A DNA stretch of 64,000 nt from Bacteroidota bacterium (GCA_039821555.1 JBCBNX010000006.1:124001-188000); one strand, 5' to 3'. Counted from the stretch's first letter, positions 34,749 to 44,658 are shown. Numbers and translations: made by a program. Notes: generated from the sequence alone by a model not told the origin.

Positions 34749-36164
34749 TCAGACGTCGTCGCCGTAGAACATACGCTGGGCGCTGGGCGGCCCCATCGTG
34801 CCCGAGTCGTAGGGCTGCGACGTCAGTGAGCCGTTGAGGAGCGGCGTGAACAGCTCCCAGGCGGCCTCCACCTCGGCGGCGTGCACGAAGTGCGTCTGGT
34901 CGCCCTCGGCGATGTCGTGGAGGAGCGTCTGGTAGGCGTCGGGGAGGTTGCCGAACGCGTCGCCGTAGGAGAACGCGAGCGTCTGCGAGGTGGTGAAGAA
35001 CCGCTCGCCGGGGCCCTTGACCTCGAAGGCGAGCGAGAAGCCCTCGTCGGGTTGGAGGCGGATGCGGAGCACGTTGTTCGAGAGGCGGCAGGCGTGCCCG
35101 CCCGCTTCGAAGAGCCGGACTGGGGGGCGGCGGTAGAAGACTGAGATCTCGGTGTAGCGGCTCGGCATCCGCTTGCCGGTTCGCAGGAAAAACGGGACGC
35201 CCTGCCAGCGCCAGTTCGCCACGTCGAGACGCAGCGCCACGAACGTCTCCGTGTTGGAGTCTTCGGAGATGGCCTCTTTGTCCGTGTAGCCGTCGTCCCC
35301 GTTGGCGGCGACATACTGCCCGAAGACGACCGAGCGCGGGTCGATGGGGAGCGTGGAGCGGAGCACCTTCAGCTTCTCCTCGCGGATCGAGTGCGCGTCG
35401 AAGGCGGCGGGCGCCTCCATCGCGGCGAAGCAGAAGAGCTGCGTGAGGTGGTTCTGCACCATGTCGCGCAGCGCGCCCGTCTGGTCGTAGAACCCGGCGC
35501 GGTCCTCCACGCCGAGCGTCTCCGCGACGGTGATCTCGATCCGCTCGACGTGGTCGCGGTTCCAGAGTGGCTCGAAGAGCGCGTTGGCGAAGCGGAAGAC
35601 GAGCACGTTCTGCACGGTCTCCTTGCCGAGGAAGTGGTCGATGCGGTAGACCTGGTCCTCCGAGAAGTGGTCGTGGACGAGTTCGTTGAGCTCCTTCGCC
35701 GTGTCGAGGTCGTACCCAAAGGGCTTCTCGACGACGAGCCGGGTCCACCCCTCCGCCTCGTCGCTGCGGGCCCCGAGCGCCTCGATCACGTTCGGGTAGA
35801 CGCTCGGCGGCAGCGCGAGGTAGAACGTGAGGTTGTCGGCCCAGCCTCGCTCGTCCAGGATTGCGTCGGCGCGCTCGAAAACGGGACCGAGTTCGTCGTA
35901 GGCGTCGACTTGCGCGTAGGCGAAGCGGTCTGCCGCCCACGCCTCACGCTCCGCCTGGTCGATGCCAGCGCCTTCGAGCGCGCTCAGGGCCGCATTGTGG
36001 AGCCGGTCGTCGTCCCAGCCTGAGCGCCCAACGCCCAGCACGACGAACGGAGCCTCGGCGGCAGCGTGGCCGTCCTGGCAGCTCATGTGGTAGAGCGCGG
36101 GGAGCAGCTTCCGCTGAGTGAGGTCGCCGGTGGCACCGAAAAGGACGAAGACGTGGGGTTTCAT
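34749..36164 (-). CDS. zwf: Glucose-6-phosphate 1-dehydrogenase
   Basis: 471 aa, slightly short of the common 480-510. It oxidises glucose-6-phosphate to 6-phosphogluconolactone with NADP, the entry to the oxidative pentose phosphate path. Seen: nucleotide-binding [17 protein letters not shown] at the N-terminus, EKPFGYDL, and the active-site RIDHFLGKE (residues 174-182, with His177 and the substrate Lys181). [10 protein letters not shown] supplies a further substrate contact. No pgl or gnd is adjacent. The ATG sits in the CCTATG context common here. It probably forms an operon with the osmC-like gene. Confidence 0.95.
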   Translation of the reverse strand: MKPHVFVLFGATGDLTQRKLLPALYHMSCQDGHAAAEAPFVVLGVGRSGWDDDRLHNAALSALEGAGIDQAEREAWAADRFAYAQVDAYDELGPVFERADAILDERGWADNLTFYLALPPSVYPNVIEALGARSDEAEGWTRLVVEKPFGYDLDTAKELNELVHDHFSEDQVYRIDHFLGKETVQNVLVFRFANALFEPLWNRDHVERIEITVAETLGVEDRAGFYDQTGALRDMVQNHLTQLFCFAAMEAPAAFDAHSIREEKLKVLRSTLPIDPRSVVFGQYVAANGDDGYTDKEAISEDSNTETFVALRLDVANWRWQGVPFFLRTGKRMPSRYTEISVFYRRPPVRLFEAGGHACRLSNNVLRIRLQPDEGFSLAFEVKGPGERFFTTSQTLAFSYGDAFGNLPDAYQTLLHDIAEGDQTHFVHAAEVEAAWELFTPLLNGSLTSQPYDSGTMGPPSAQRMFYGDDV

Positions 36165-36243
36165 AGGACGGGCGGCAGGGAAGATGGAGAGCGACGGAGG
36201 GAACTAGGGCGGCGGGGGCCGAAGAGATGCGCTGGGAGGCGGT

Positions 36244-37170
36244 TCAGCTTACGCGATGCGTTCCAAACCAGCGTACTAAGCTAGGCACCACGCCGCACAC
36301 GTCCTCGACCTCGGCGAGCGCCGCGGCGCCTGGCCCGACGGCGAGGAGCGGGACCGGATGGCGCGTGTGGCTCTTCGTAGCCAGATCCTCGATGTTACCA
36401 TGGTCGCTGGACAGGACGAGCGTCACGTCGTTGGCCAGGCCGTCGAGGAGCGCTCCGAGGAACCGGTCGAGGCCGGCGAGGAGCGTAGCTGCGGTGCCTG
36501 GGTCCTGCGCGTGGCCGACCTTGTCGGTGAGCCAGAACTCGAAGAGCGTGACGTGGCGGCGGGCGGCGAGCGCGAGCAGATCGGCCGCGGCCTCCGCCTC
36601 GGAGCGGACCGGGAGTGCGGCGCCGGGCCACGAGGCCCCGGTGAGGTCGGCGAACAGCGCGCGGCGGCGTTCGAGGTCGGCGGCGCGGCGCAAGCGGACG
36701 CCCGAGGCATAGCAGCAATACGACGTGACGGTCCACCGCTTGCGCTGGCGCATCACCTCGAAGAACCGCGACGGGTAGGCGTTGGCGAAGGCGCACGTCG
36801 CGTCGACCGGCTGGTCCGTGCCGAGGGCAGCATGGAGCTGGGCGAATAGGTTGCGCTCCTTGAGGACTGGCTTTGAGGTGGAGTGGGGATAGGGGCCGTA
36901 GTGCCGCCCGGCCCGCTCCGCGCAGTTGACGCCGGTGAACAGCGAGGCCTGCCCGGTGCCACTCTGGGGTAGCCCCTCCACGCCCAGGTTGGCGTCGATA
37001 GGCCGGAAGAGGTGGCGCGGCGCGGTCAGCACCGGCGCTGCGTCGGTCCAGGCGTGTCCACCCGCGAGGCGGGCGAACGCGGGCAGGTCGTTGGTGGCGA
37101 GGGGGTTGGCGTCCGTCGCCGGGCCGAGGCCGACGCCGTCGAGGAACACAAAAAGAAGGCGGGGGAGCAC
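36244..37170 (-). CDS. Alkaline-phosphatase-superfamily metalloenzyme (phosphopentomutase-like)
   Basis: 308 aa from GTG 37170. The N-terminal FVFLDGVGLG provides the first metal Asp, SGTGQASLFTGVN contains the Thr/Ser nucleophile position, and the C-terminal LVLSSDHGNIED with a later TRHPVPLL completes the metal site. This is the phosphopentomutase/phosphoglycerate mutase-I core without the full cap domain of DeoB. Substrate unknown. It lies between zwf and the degenerate DprA gene, same strand, without tight spacing. A TDKVGHAQD segment provides another conserved His. Confidence 0.8.
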   Translation of the reverse strand: MLPRLLFVFLDGVGLGPATDANPLATNDLPAFARLAGGHAWTDAAPVLTAPRHLFRPIDANLGVEGLPQSGTGQASLFTGVNCAERAGRHYGPYPHSTSKPVLKERNLFAQLHAALGTDQPVDATCAFANAYPSRFFEVMRQRKRWTVTSYCCYASGVRLRRAADLERRRALFADLTGASWPGAALPVRSEAEAAADLLALAARRHVTLFEFWLTDKVGHAQDPGTAATLLAGLDRFLGALLDGLANDVTLVLSSDHGNIEDLATKSHTRHPVPLLAVGPGAAALAEVEDVCGVVPSLVRWFGTHRVS

Positions 37171-37212
37171 AGAGTGGAGGGGAGAGGGACGCGGGAGGGT
37201 AGGCGTGAGGAG

Positions 37213-38163
37213 CTAGTTTTTCGACGGGAGCGCTGGCGGGTCGTCGGACGGCGAGTCGTCGGACAGTGGGGCCTCGTTGCTGGTTCGGGCCGCAGCCACC
37301 ACCCAGTCGAAATCGACGGGCCGGTCGAGGCGATGGACGCGCTCTGAGAGCGCCTTGGTGTCGGTGCCCGCAATGGCAAACACCGGACGGTCGGCGTCGA
37401 GCGCCCAAGCGAGGGCCTTGTGCTCGGGGGTGTCGGCCTGTGGCTCCACGACTACCACGGCTGCCGCCAGGGCGGCCTGCGTGAGCGCACGTTCGCGATC
37501 GTCGTGTGCGAACGGACCGTGGTGCATGTCGAACGGCGCGCAGACGAGCCCGCCAGCCCCCACGACGGCACTCGCGTGGGGCCGGATCGAGGTGGGTAGC
37601 TTGGCTAGCCCGCTCGCCGCCACCACGACCGACGGGTGGCGCTGGGTGTAGCACAGCTTGTGCATCACCACGTCGAAGCCATCGGCGGCGCCGGCAACCA
37701 CGGGCAGCCCAGCGCTGATCAGGTGTCGCACCAGCGCCTGCGCGGCCTCGAAGGCGGGGCCCGAGAGCCCAGCGCGTCCCAGCACGGCGACGGTCGGCTG
37801 CTGTAGGAGCGCCGAGGTGCCGTAGCTGTAGAGCGTTACGGGACGTTCCGCCCGAGGAAGCAGGTCGAGACCGGCGGGCCAGCCTGGCGCGGCCGGCGTC
37901 CAGACGCGAACGTGCCGCCCCGCGTGGATCTGGAGCGCTGTCCGTACCTCGTCGAGCACCGGCGCCATGGCGTCCTCGTCGAAGAGACGGGTGACGAGCG
38001 CCTCGGCCTTTGCGACGCCCTTGAGCCGGACGAGCACCTGCTCGCGCGGGGTGTCGAGCAGCGCCTCCCACGTTGGGAAGTGCTGCAGGAGGCGGTGCGT
38101 CGTCACCCGCCCGACCCCGTCGAGGCGCAGCAGGGCGAGAGCAAACAGCGTGGACGGGTTCAT
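37213..38163 (-). CDS. Divergent DprA-like protein
   Basis: 316 aa from ATG 38163. An N-terminal helix-hairpin-helix (ALLRLDGVGRVTTHRLLQHF) is like that of DprA/Smf, followed by WPAGLDLLPRAERPVTLYSYG and a Rossmann-type core (TVAVLGRAGLSGPAFEAAQALVRHLISAGL, VVVVEPQADTPEHKALAWAL, VFAIAG). The DprA hallmark SGxAxGID...AH is altered to AGAADGFDVVMHK, and the FPxRNRIIAGLS block is missing. DprA loads RecA onto incoming single-stranded DNA; this copy has lost key residues, so it may serve a different role or be decaying. No other competence gene is nearby. Confidence 0.7.
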   Translation of the reverse strand: MNPSTLFALALLRLDGVGRVTTHRLLQHFPTWEALLDTPREQVLVRLKGVAKAEALVTRLFDEDAMAPVLDEVRTALQIHAGRHVRVWTPAAPGWPAGLDLLPRAERPVTLYSYGTSALLQQPTVAVLGRAGLSGPAFEAAQALVRHLISAGLPVVAGAADGFDVVMHKLCYTQRHPSVVVAASGLAKLPTSIRPHASAVVGAGGLVCAPFDMHHGPFAHDDRERALTQAALAAAVVVVEPQADTPEHKALAWALDADRPVFAIAGTDTKALSERVHRLDRPVDFDWVVAAARTSNEAPLSDDSPSDDPPALPSKN

Positions 38164-38314
38164 AGAAAGCCTTGGCCTGCGGCGATGGGATGGAGAGGTA
38201 AGTTCGTAATCCTGAGGCGACAGAAAACAACGTTGACCGCATCTGGAGCGTGCCTGGATGCTTGGCACCGGCTTTGAGGGTGAGACGGTCTACTCCGCCA
38301 TCTGCCTGCCCGCC

Positions 38315-41300
38315 ATGTCAGACGCCCTTCCCGTTCTGGTCGTCCCGGACGCCGACGATACTACCCGGCGCGTACTCAGCGCGCTGCGCGCTGCCGCGCT
38401 CGCCGAGGCCCCGTTGCCTGCCGGTGCAACCCTGCCCGACTTGTTGCTGCGGTGGGACCGGCCCGCGGCGCTCCGTCTCGGTCCATCGGCAACACCGGTG
38501 CGCGGCGCTGATGGGCGCGTCCTCTTCGTCGAGGGTACTCTGACTGAGTCGGCCGGGGAAGACAGCGCAGCAGAAGCAGAACACGAAGGCACCCCCAAGC
38601 CTCAGCCAGAGTCCTCGGACCAGTCGCTGGTGTCGGCGCTTCTCGCCTACGCCGAGGCAGCAGACCGCGCAGACACGCCCGCCGATGTCTGTGCGGCAGC
38701 AGTGATCGCGGCCGAGCAGATCCTCGGCGCGGAGCGCGTTGCCGTCGTGCGGATGGACGAATCAGGCCAGCTCGTGCTCGGTGGTGCCTCGCGCGCCTTC
38801 GAGGCGCCGCTCTATGCGTTGCTGTCCGATGCCAAGCGCTGGCACGACTATGAAGTGCCACGCCTTGCGTCTGCCGTGCCCCAGCTTGGCCAAAAATCGA
38901 TCGCGCGGCTCCCCGAAACGCTCCGCCCGCTGTTCACGCACGCGCGCCACCAGGCGGCCCTCATCCTACCGATTTGGCACCGCAACCAGCCCGTCGGCGC
39001 CGTGTGGGCGTTCTACGAGACGCCGCAGTCGTTCGGACTCCATGCGCGCCAGCGTGGCGGGCTGCTGGCCCACCATGTGGCCATCACCCTCGCCGACTCT
39101 GGCGTGCAGCGGCCCCCCTTGTCGAAGGCAGCGCTCGACTCTGCCAAGATGGATGGGGCGAGAGCGACGACCCCTACCTTCGATAAGGGCCCTGCCTTCG
39201 ACAAGGGGTTGGAGCCGTCAGAGCAGGTGATGTCAGAGGCTCCGCTGCCGCTGAAGGCGCTCGTAGGGCTGGCCACCGTGGCAGCCTACGGTATGGAATG
39301 CAGTGATGAGGGCACGTGGACTATCGCATGGGCTACGAAGTCGTTTCGGAGGCTGCTCGGCGCAGCTTCAGCGCGGGCGCTCTCGTTCGACGACGTGCTG
39401 GCCGCCGTCCATCCCAACGACGCCGGAGGCGTTCGGGCGGCGATAAACGAACTCGGACTAGGCGCTCCGACTCGGTTTGACCACCGCCTCGTGACGCCGC
39501 GCGGCGAGGCGAGGTGGGTGCGCCAGGCCGTCGTACGCCGCGAGGTCGACGGCCGCGCAGAAGTCCTCGCCGTGTTGATCGACATTGACCCGGACCGCGC
39601 CGCACTCCGCCGGGCTGAACATGCGCTTGCCCAGGCACGGCATCGAGCCAGCACCAGCGTGCTGCCGGCGCTCAGCGAGTCGCTGCGCGCCCCGATCGCA
39701 GCCATTGTTGACCAGGCGCAACGTCTCAGCCAGCCCGGTCCGCTCCGGGACAACGACCGGCTCCAGGTTGCCCAAGCCATCGCCGAGCAGGGGCGCGCGC
39801 TGTCGTCGTCGCTGAACCTGATGGTGGACCTTGCCCGCATCGAAGCCGGGGAAGTCGATCTGGTGCGTGCAGACTTGGACTTCCACGAGGCGGTGGGACG
39901 CGTCTTCGATGTGCTCAGCCCGCTCGCGGCGCGGAAGGGGCTCACCATCAAAGCGCAGCGCGGCACCGCCCGCCCTATCGTGCACCAGGATGCCCATGCG
40001 CTCAGCCGTGTGCTGCACTACGTCGTCTCGATGGCGATCAAGGAGGCTCCGGCCGGTACGCTCCGCGTGCGCACCGACGAGAGAGCCGGCATGGTAAGCC
40101 TCGCCTTCCGGAGTGAAGCGATCCCCCAACCCGGGGCGGCGCCCATGCCGGACCACGCGCTGACGAGCCCGCTAAACGGCCTCGTGGCCGAGCGGCTGCT
40201 CGCGCTTATGGGTGGACGGCTGCACCGCGAAGCCACCGCAAACGCTTCGTACTACCTCCGTCTCGACGTGCCGCTCATCGAGCGAACAACGGACGCGGAG
40301 GATGGACAGGCTGCGGCGCACACCGCCGTTCCAGCAGCTCCCCCTGTGTCTGTCGAAGAGCAGCCGGTGCCTGTCGAAGAGCAGCACGGCCAAGCGTCCC
40401 AGATCCGGAAAACCGTGGGCTCTGCGCCGGGGGTCACCGCTCCTGAGCGTGAAATTCTACAGCCAGTCGTGGCAGCGTCAGCCACGTCGGAGTCTGATCC
40501 CTTAGAGGTCGAAAAGGCAAAGGATACCGTGCTGGAGACGACGCCCTCTCCGCTGCCTGAAGAGGCGACGGCGGCTTCTAGCGCAATGGATGCCGAGCCT
40601 GAGACTAGCGATGCCCTACGCTTCGGTGCCGAGGCACCGCCGACGGAACAGGCGGGCCAGGAGGAGGAGCCGCTCCGAAGCATGCCGCATCGCCAGCACG
40701 CGTCTCTAGAGGCGGCGGCCAACGCACTCATGCTGTTCGATCCGTTCGACGAGGAGCCTGCCGGCGCGGATGATGAGCCGACCTACATAGACATGAGGCT
40801 TGGCAGCACCGACGTAAAGCCTACCAACACCGACGACAGGCCCGCAGTCGAGGACGAGCAGCGTGTAGATACCAAAGAAGACTTCCATGGCCCTTCAGTC
40901 GCAATCGATAGCGATGTAGAGCAGGTGGCTACAGGGAGGCCATACGCGCGCACGGAGGTCACGCTGCCTGTCGGTGTGAAGCTGCCCTATTCAGAGCATC
41001 CGCCTCGCAAAGTGGCTACGCCGATAGCCCGCACGACGGACCTGGCGCTCGACACCGCGCTCGACGCGTTTGCTGGTGTGGAGGTAGAGCCGCCGGTCGC
41101 CGAGCCACCGGTGGCTGAGGAGACCGACACCGAGGACGCAACACCGCGCCCCCGCGTGCTGGTGGTGGAAGACAACCCAGAGACCCGGCTCCTGCTCGAA
41201 CGTCTCATCTCCCGCGAGTTCGACGTGGTGGCCGTCGACTCGCCGCGCGCCACGCTGGATGCGCTCACGCGCTATCCCTTCGATGCCCTCGTGCTCGACA

Positions 41301-41527
41301 TCAACCTCGGCGGGCGCGAGACGGGCATCGACGTGCTGCGTATTGCGCGATCCCTCGACGGCTATGCAGACGCGTTCGCCATGGCCGTGACGGCCTACGG
41401 CGACGAGGTCGACCGCGACCGCTTCCTCACGGCAGGCTTCCAGGCCTACATTCAGAAGCCGTTTGAACCGCACCGCATCTTGGAACCGCTCCGCGCAGCC
41501 ATCGCAGCGAAGCGAGGCGCCGCCTGA
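38315..41527 (+). CDS. Large hybrid sensor with GAF, PAS, degenerate kinase and receiver domains
   Basis: 1070 aa, no membrane helices. Order: a GAF domain (about 110-270), a PAS domain (about 309-425), a DHp-like helix pair (about 440-510), a reduced HATPase-like domain (about 510-660), a long acidic Pro/Glu-rich linker (about 670-945) with a repeated PVEEQ, and a receiver (about 955-1065). In the DHp H-box the phospho-His is replaced: S454-E455-S456-L-R-A-P where S-H-E-L-R-T-P is expected. The ATPase N-box reads HALSRVLHYVVSMAIKEAP, lacking the Asn. The receiver is complete: acidic VVEDN, Asp995 in LVLDINLGG, AVTAYG and IQKPF. It is a probable pseudokinase with a working phospho-acceptor. 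Confidence 0.85.
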   Translation: MSDALPVLVVPDADDTTRRVLSALRAAALAEAPLPAGATLPDLLLRWDRPAALRLGPSATPVRGADGRVLFVEGTLTESAGEDSAAEAEHEGTPKPQPESSDQSLVSALLAYAEAADRADTPADVCAAAVIAAEQILGAERVAVVRMDESGQLVLGGASRAFEAPLYALLSDAKRWHDYEVPRLASAVPQLGQKSIARLPETLRPLFTHARHQAALILPIWHRNQPVGAVWAFYETPQSFGLHARQRGGLLAHHVAITLADSGVQRPPLSKAALDSAKMDGARATTPTFDKGPAFDKGLEPSEQVMSEAPLPLKALVGLATVAAYGMECSDEGTWTIAWATKSFRRLLGAASARALSFDDVLAAVHPNDAGGVRAAINELGLGAPTRFDHRLVTPRGEARWVRQAVVRREVDGRAEVLAVLIDIDPDRAALRRAEHALAQARHRASTSVLPALSESLRAPIAAIVDQAQRLSQPGPLRDNDRLQVAQAIAEQGRALSSSLNLMVDLARIEAGEVDLVRADLDFHEAVGRVFDVLSPLAARKGLTIKAQRGTARPIVHQDAHALSRVLHYVVSMAIKEAPAGTLRVRTDERAGMVSLAFRSEAIPQPGAAPMPDHALTSPLNGLVAERLLALMGGRLHREATANASYYLRLDVPLIERTTDAEDGQAAAHTAVPAAPPVSVEEQPVPVEEQHGQASQIRKTVGSAPGVTAPEREILQPVVAASATSESDPLEVEKAKDTVLETTPSPLPEEATAASSAMDAEPETSDALRFGAEAPPTEQAGQEEEPLRSMPHRQHASLEAAANALMLFDPFDEEPAGADDEPTYIDMRLGSTDVKPTNTDDRPAVEDEQRVDTKEDFHGPSVAIDSDVEQVATGRPYARTEVTLPVGVKLPYSEHPPRKVATPIARTTDLALDTALDAFAGVEVEPPVAEPPVAEETDTEDATPRPRVLVVEDNPETRLLLERLISREFDVVAVDSPRATLDALTRYPFDALVLDINLGGRETGIDVLRIARSLDGYADAFAMAVTAYGDEVDRDRFLTAGFQAYIQKPFEPHRILEPLRAAIAAKRGAA

Positions 41528-41539
41528 ACCGGCTGAGTC

Positions 41540-42073
41540 CTAGTCGCGCACGCCGAAGATCGAATCCACGTCCAGCGTTTCGAGCGGCTGGCCGTCCACA
41601 TGGACGGGCACGTGGTGGGCCTCGGCGTACTCGACGATGCGGTGGCTCAGCGTGGCAAAGGCGGGGTAGGAGTGGGGAATCTTCAGCACGGTCGGGAGCG
41701 GCTTCTCGCTAGGTTCGCCGACCAGCAGCAGCCCTTCGGCGTCCAGTTCCACACGAGCCACGTTGGTCCAATCGAGCTCCAGCGTGCGCCGCGCGAAGTC
41801 ATAGCCGATGACGTGCTGCATCGAGAGCTTGACGCACCACACGACGCAGCGCTGATGCAGGTAGTCCAGCGCAGCCCACCCGAGGGCCGCGGCCAAGACT
41901 GCTGCCATGAGGCCAGCCCACACCAGGCCGTGGTCGAAGTGGAGCACGACGAGGGGCGCAAACGAGACCACGGCGCCCGCCAGCAGCGACGTGCCGATGG
42001 TCAGCTGGCCCACACGCTCGCGGGTTTGCACGAGTGCCTGCTCGTTGTCGAAGACCTCGTACCAGTCCGGCAT
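41540..42073 (-). CDS. Membrane protein with PH-like C-terminal domain, unknown function
   Basis: 177 aa from ATG 42073. Two adjacent hydrophobic helices (about residues 24-42 and 48-66) form a hairpin, followed by a cytoplasmic beta-rich part (CVVWCVKLSMQHVIGYDFARRTLELDWTNVARVEL...LKIPHSY). This layout resembles small bacterial PH/DUF304-like proteins. No exact family claimed. It is convergent with the hybrid sensor gene, 12 bp apart. Confidence 0.6.
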   Translation of the reverse strand: MPDWYEVFDNEQALVQTRERVGQLTIGTSLLAGAVVSFAPLVVLHFDHGLVWAGLMAAVLAAALGWAALDYLHQRCVVWCVKLSMQHVIGYDFARRTLELDWTNVARVELDAEGLLLVGEPSEKPLPTVLKIPHSYPAFATLSHRIVEYAEAHHVPVHVDGQPLETLDVDSIFGVRD

Positions 42074-42212
42074 GGCGGGGGCGGCTGAGTGGGTAGGCGG
42101 CTGCGGTGAACGTGCGGAGTTCAGTAGGTAGGCCTGGCTTCCTGAAAGGTTCACCCCGGCGCCGATTTTGTCCCCTCGCTTGCGGGGGCCCAGGTGCTCA
42201 GCCAGCCAGCGC

Positions 42213-43244
42213 TCAGGCAGCTAGCGCGCGGTCCACGGCTTGCAGGGCGTCGCAGGCCAGGACCACATCGGCGTCGCTCAGGTCCCGGTGGAACGTGGCG
42301 CGGATGGTGCGCGGGCCGAACGCTACCATGTGGACATCGCGCGCCTCCAGCTTTGCCAAGACAGTCGCAGCGTCGCAGGGCACCGTGTCGAAGAGGACGA
42401 TGTTCGTCTCGACAGTCGCCAGGTCGATGTCGAAGCTGGGGAGGGCGGCTACCGTTTCAGCCAGGCGCAGCGCACGGGCATGGTCGAGCGCGAGGTCCCC
42501 GAGGTGATGGTCGAGTGCGTGGAGCCCGGCCGCGGCGAGGAGGCCGATCTGCCGCATGCCGCCGCCGAGCCGCTTGCGGATCCGCCGCGCCTCACGAATA
42601 GCGGCGGCGCTGCCTGCCAGCACCGACCCGACCGGCGCGCCTAGCCCTTTCGAGAGGCACACATTGACCGTGTCGAAGGGCGCGGCCCAAGTCGCCGCAG
42701 CGATGCCGGTCGCAGCGACGGCGTTCCACAGCCGGGCGCCGTCGAGGTGCAGGGCGAGGTCGTGTCCGCGTGCCGTCTGTGCCGTGGCACGGAGTAGATC
42801 GAGCGGGAAGACGCGGCCGCCGGCTTTGTTGACCGTGTTTTCGAGACAGAGCAGGGTGGTGCGCGGCTCCCAGTCGTAGGTGCCGCGCACCGCCGCCGTC
42901 ACGTCGTCCGGTGCCACGTAGCCGCGCGCGTCGCCGACGGGCTTGAGCTGTACGCCGGAAAGCGCGGCGGGCGCTCCGGACTCATAGTGGTAGATGTGGC
43001 CGCGTTCCGCCACGATCACCTCGTCGGCCGGACGCGTGTGGAGGTGCAGCGCGATCTGGTTGCCCATCACGCCCGACGGAACGAACACAGCCGCCTCTTT
43101 GTCCAGCAGCGCGGCTATGCGTGCTTCCAAGCGTGCCCCAGTCGGGTCCTCGCCAAACACGTCGTCGCCGACCTCGGCGGTGGCCATCGCCTCCCGCATC
43201 GCGGGCGTAGGCTTCGTCACGGTGTCACTGCGCAGGTCGATCAT
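42213..43244 (-). CDS. ltaE: Low-specificity L-threonine aldolase
   Basis: 343 aa, typical length. It cleaves L-threonine or allo-threonine to glycine and acetaldehyde with PLP. Seen: MIDLRSDTVTKPTPAMREAM at the N-terminus, VGDDVFGEDPTG, the LALHLDGARLWNA block that holds the cofactor Asp and Arg, and VNVCLSKGLGAPVGSVLAG with the PLP-binding Lys. It follows mtgA by about 30 bp on the same strand, but these have no metabolic link. Confidence 0.95.
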   Translation of the reverse strand: MIDLRSDTVTKPTPAMREAMATAEVGDDVFGEDPTGARLEARIAALLDKEAAVFVPSGVMGNQIALHLHTRPADEVIVAERGHIYHYESGAPAALSGVQLKPVGDARGYVAPDDVTAAVRGTYDWEPRTTLLCLENTVNKAGGRVFPLDLLRATAQTARGHDLALHLDGARLWNAVAATGIAAATWAAPFDTVNVCLSKGLGAPVGSVLAGSAAAIREARRIRKRLGGGMRQIGLLAAAGLHALDHHLGDLALDHARALRLAETVAALPSFDIDLATVETNIVLFDTVPCDAATVLAKLEARDVHMVAFGPRTIRATFHRDLSDADVVLACDALQAVDRALAA

Positions 43245-43275
43245 GAGGAGGGCATGCTGGTGTGCTTCAGGCTTC

Positions 43276-43983
43276 CTAGTACCCCAGCTGCCACATGCGG
43301 CGGAGGATGAACTGCGCCGTCCGGTCGGCCGCGTGAGGCTGGCGCGTCTGCGGTGCTGGGATGATAGCAGCCAGGCGCGCGGCCTGGTTGCGCGAGAGTT
43401 GCGCCGCCGTCAAGCCGTAGTGCACCTGCGCAGCAGCCTCCGCGCCGAACACCCCGTCGGGGCCCCACTCGATGCTGTTGAGGTAGAGTTCCAGGATGCG
43501 CTCTTTGGGCAGCAGCAGTTCGATGACCACGGCGAGCGGCACCTCGGCCGCCTTGCGGAGCCACGACCGATCCGTGGTGAGGAATAGGTTCTTCGCGAGC
43601 TGCTGGGTGATCGTCGAGGCCCCCCGCAGGTGTTCGCCGCGCGCGGCTTCCTCGCGGGCCTTGCCGATTTCCACCCAGTCGAAGCCGTGGTGCTGGTAGA
43701 ACCGCGCGTCCTCCGACGCCACGACGGCACGCTCCAACTGATCCGAGATTTCCGCGAGCGGGACGATGGCGCGGCGGTAGTCGTAGTCCCCGTCACTGCC
43801 CCACGACTCCACCCACCGCTCGACGTGCACGGTCGTGAATGGCGGATCGATGACGCGGTAGGCGGCGATGAGGAGCGTGCAGCCGAGGAAGTAGCCCGCG
43901 ACGAGCCACACCACCAGGCGGACGCTGCGTCCGAGCCAGCGCCGGAGCGGCGAAGCAGAGCGAGGGGCGGCGGCGTCGGGCAT
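43276..43983 (-). CDS. mtgA: Monofunctional peptidoglycan glycosyltransferase
   Basis: 235 aa, the normal size. One N-terminal membrane helix (about 20-42) anchors a GT51 domain with the catalytic Glu91 in VVASEDARFYQHHGFDW and further blocks RGASTITQQLAKNLFL and KERILELYLNSIEWG. It polymerises lipid II into glycan strands at the periplasmic face. There is no transpeptidase domain. It is transcribed with greA upstream (24 bp gap) and threonine aldolase downstream. Confidence 0.95.
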   Translation of the reverse strand: MPDAAAPRSASPLRRWLGRSVRLVVWLVAGYFLGCTLLIAAYRVIDPPFTTVHVERWVESWGSDGDYDYRRAIVPLAEISDQLERAVVASEDARFYQHHGFDWVEIGKAREEAARGEHLRGASTITQQLAKNLFLTTDRSWLRKAAEVPLAVVIELLLPKERILELYLNSIEWGPDGVFGAEAAAQVHYGLTAAQLSRNQAARLAAIIPAPQTRQPHAADRTAQFILRRMWQLGY

Positions 43984-44007
43984 CAGGGTGAAAGCAGGGG
44001 GGCGCGA

Positions 44008-44481
44008 CTACCGGCTGATGTCGAGCACTTCGAGCTGCACCTTGCCCGCGGGCACTTTCACTTCCACTACGTCACCTACTTCGGTGCCGAGTAAGGCCTT
44101 GCCGATGGGGCTGGTGACGGAAATTTTCTTCTGCGCCATGTTGGCCTCGCGTGCTGAGACGAGCGTGTAGATGGCCTCGGCCTTCGCCTTGATGTTCTTC
44201 ACGCGCACCTTCGAGAGGATGCGCGCCTTCGAGGTGTCGACGTCGCTCTCGTCCACCACGCGGGCGTTGGCGAGCGTGTTCTCGAGCTGCACAATGCGGG
44301 CTTCCAGGTGGCCCTGCGCCTCTTTGGCGGCGTCGTACTCCGCATTTTCTGAGAGGTCACCTTGGGCCCGCGCCTCCGCGATGGCCTGCGCGATTTCCTG
44401 ACGCTCGACCGTGCGGGCGCGCTGTAGCTCGGCCTTCAGGTCATCGAGGCCTTCCTGAGTCAGATAGACGGTGTTCGACAT
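44008..44481 (-). CDS. greA: Transcript cleavage factor GreA
   Basis: 157 aa. The N-terminal coiled-coil has the conserved tip QGDLSENAEYDAAKEAQ, whose Asp/Glu pair reaches into RNA polymerase. The C-terminal domain holds ISVTSPIGKALLGTEVGDVVEV. It rescues backtracked polymerase. The start at 44481 (MSNTVYLTQEGLDDL) gives the standard N-terminus; the leader is CCACTCCCACACCC with no Shine-Dalgarno sequence. It appears to head a unit with mtgA and ltaE. Confidence 0.96.
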   Translation of the reverse strand: MSNTVYLTQEGLDDLKAELQRARTVERQEIAQAIAEARAQGDLSENAEYDAAKEAQGHLEARIVQLENTLANARVVDESDVDTSKARILSKVRVKNIKAKAEAIYTLVSAREANMAQKKISVTSPIGKALLGTEVGDVVEVKVPAGKVQLEVLDISR

Positions 44482-44658
44482 GGGTGTGGGAGTGGCTGGC
44501 GACGGGGGAGCAAGCCGACGGCGACGGCAGCGAGGGCGCAGCGATCGGTCGGGCACCAAAAAACAAGAACGCCACGCCCCGATAGACCGGGATGCGGCGA
44601 ACTGCTTCTCAATATACGTCCGCAAGCCCCGCCGGTTCGGCAGCGGGCCTGCGTGACG

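Noticed and set aside
36395..38242. 615-codon minus-strand frame overlapping the phosphopentomutase-like and DprA-like genes
   Set aside because: Arg/Pro-rich shadow frame crossing the boundaries of two real genes.
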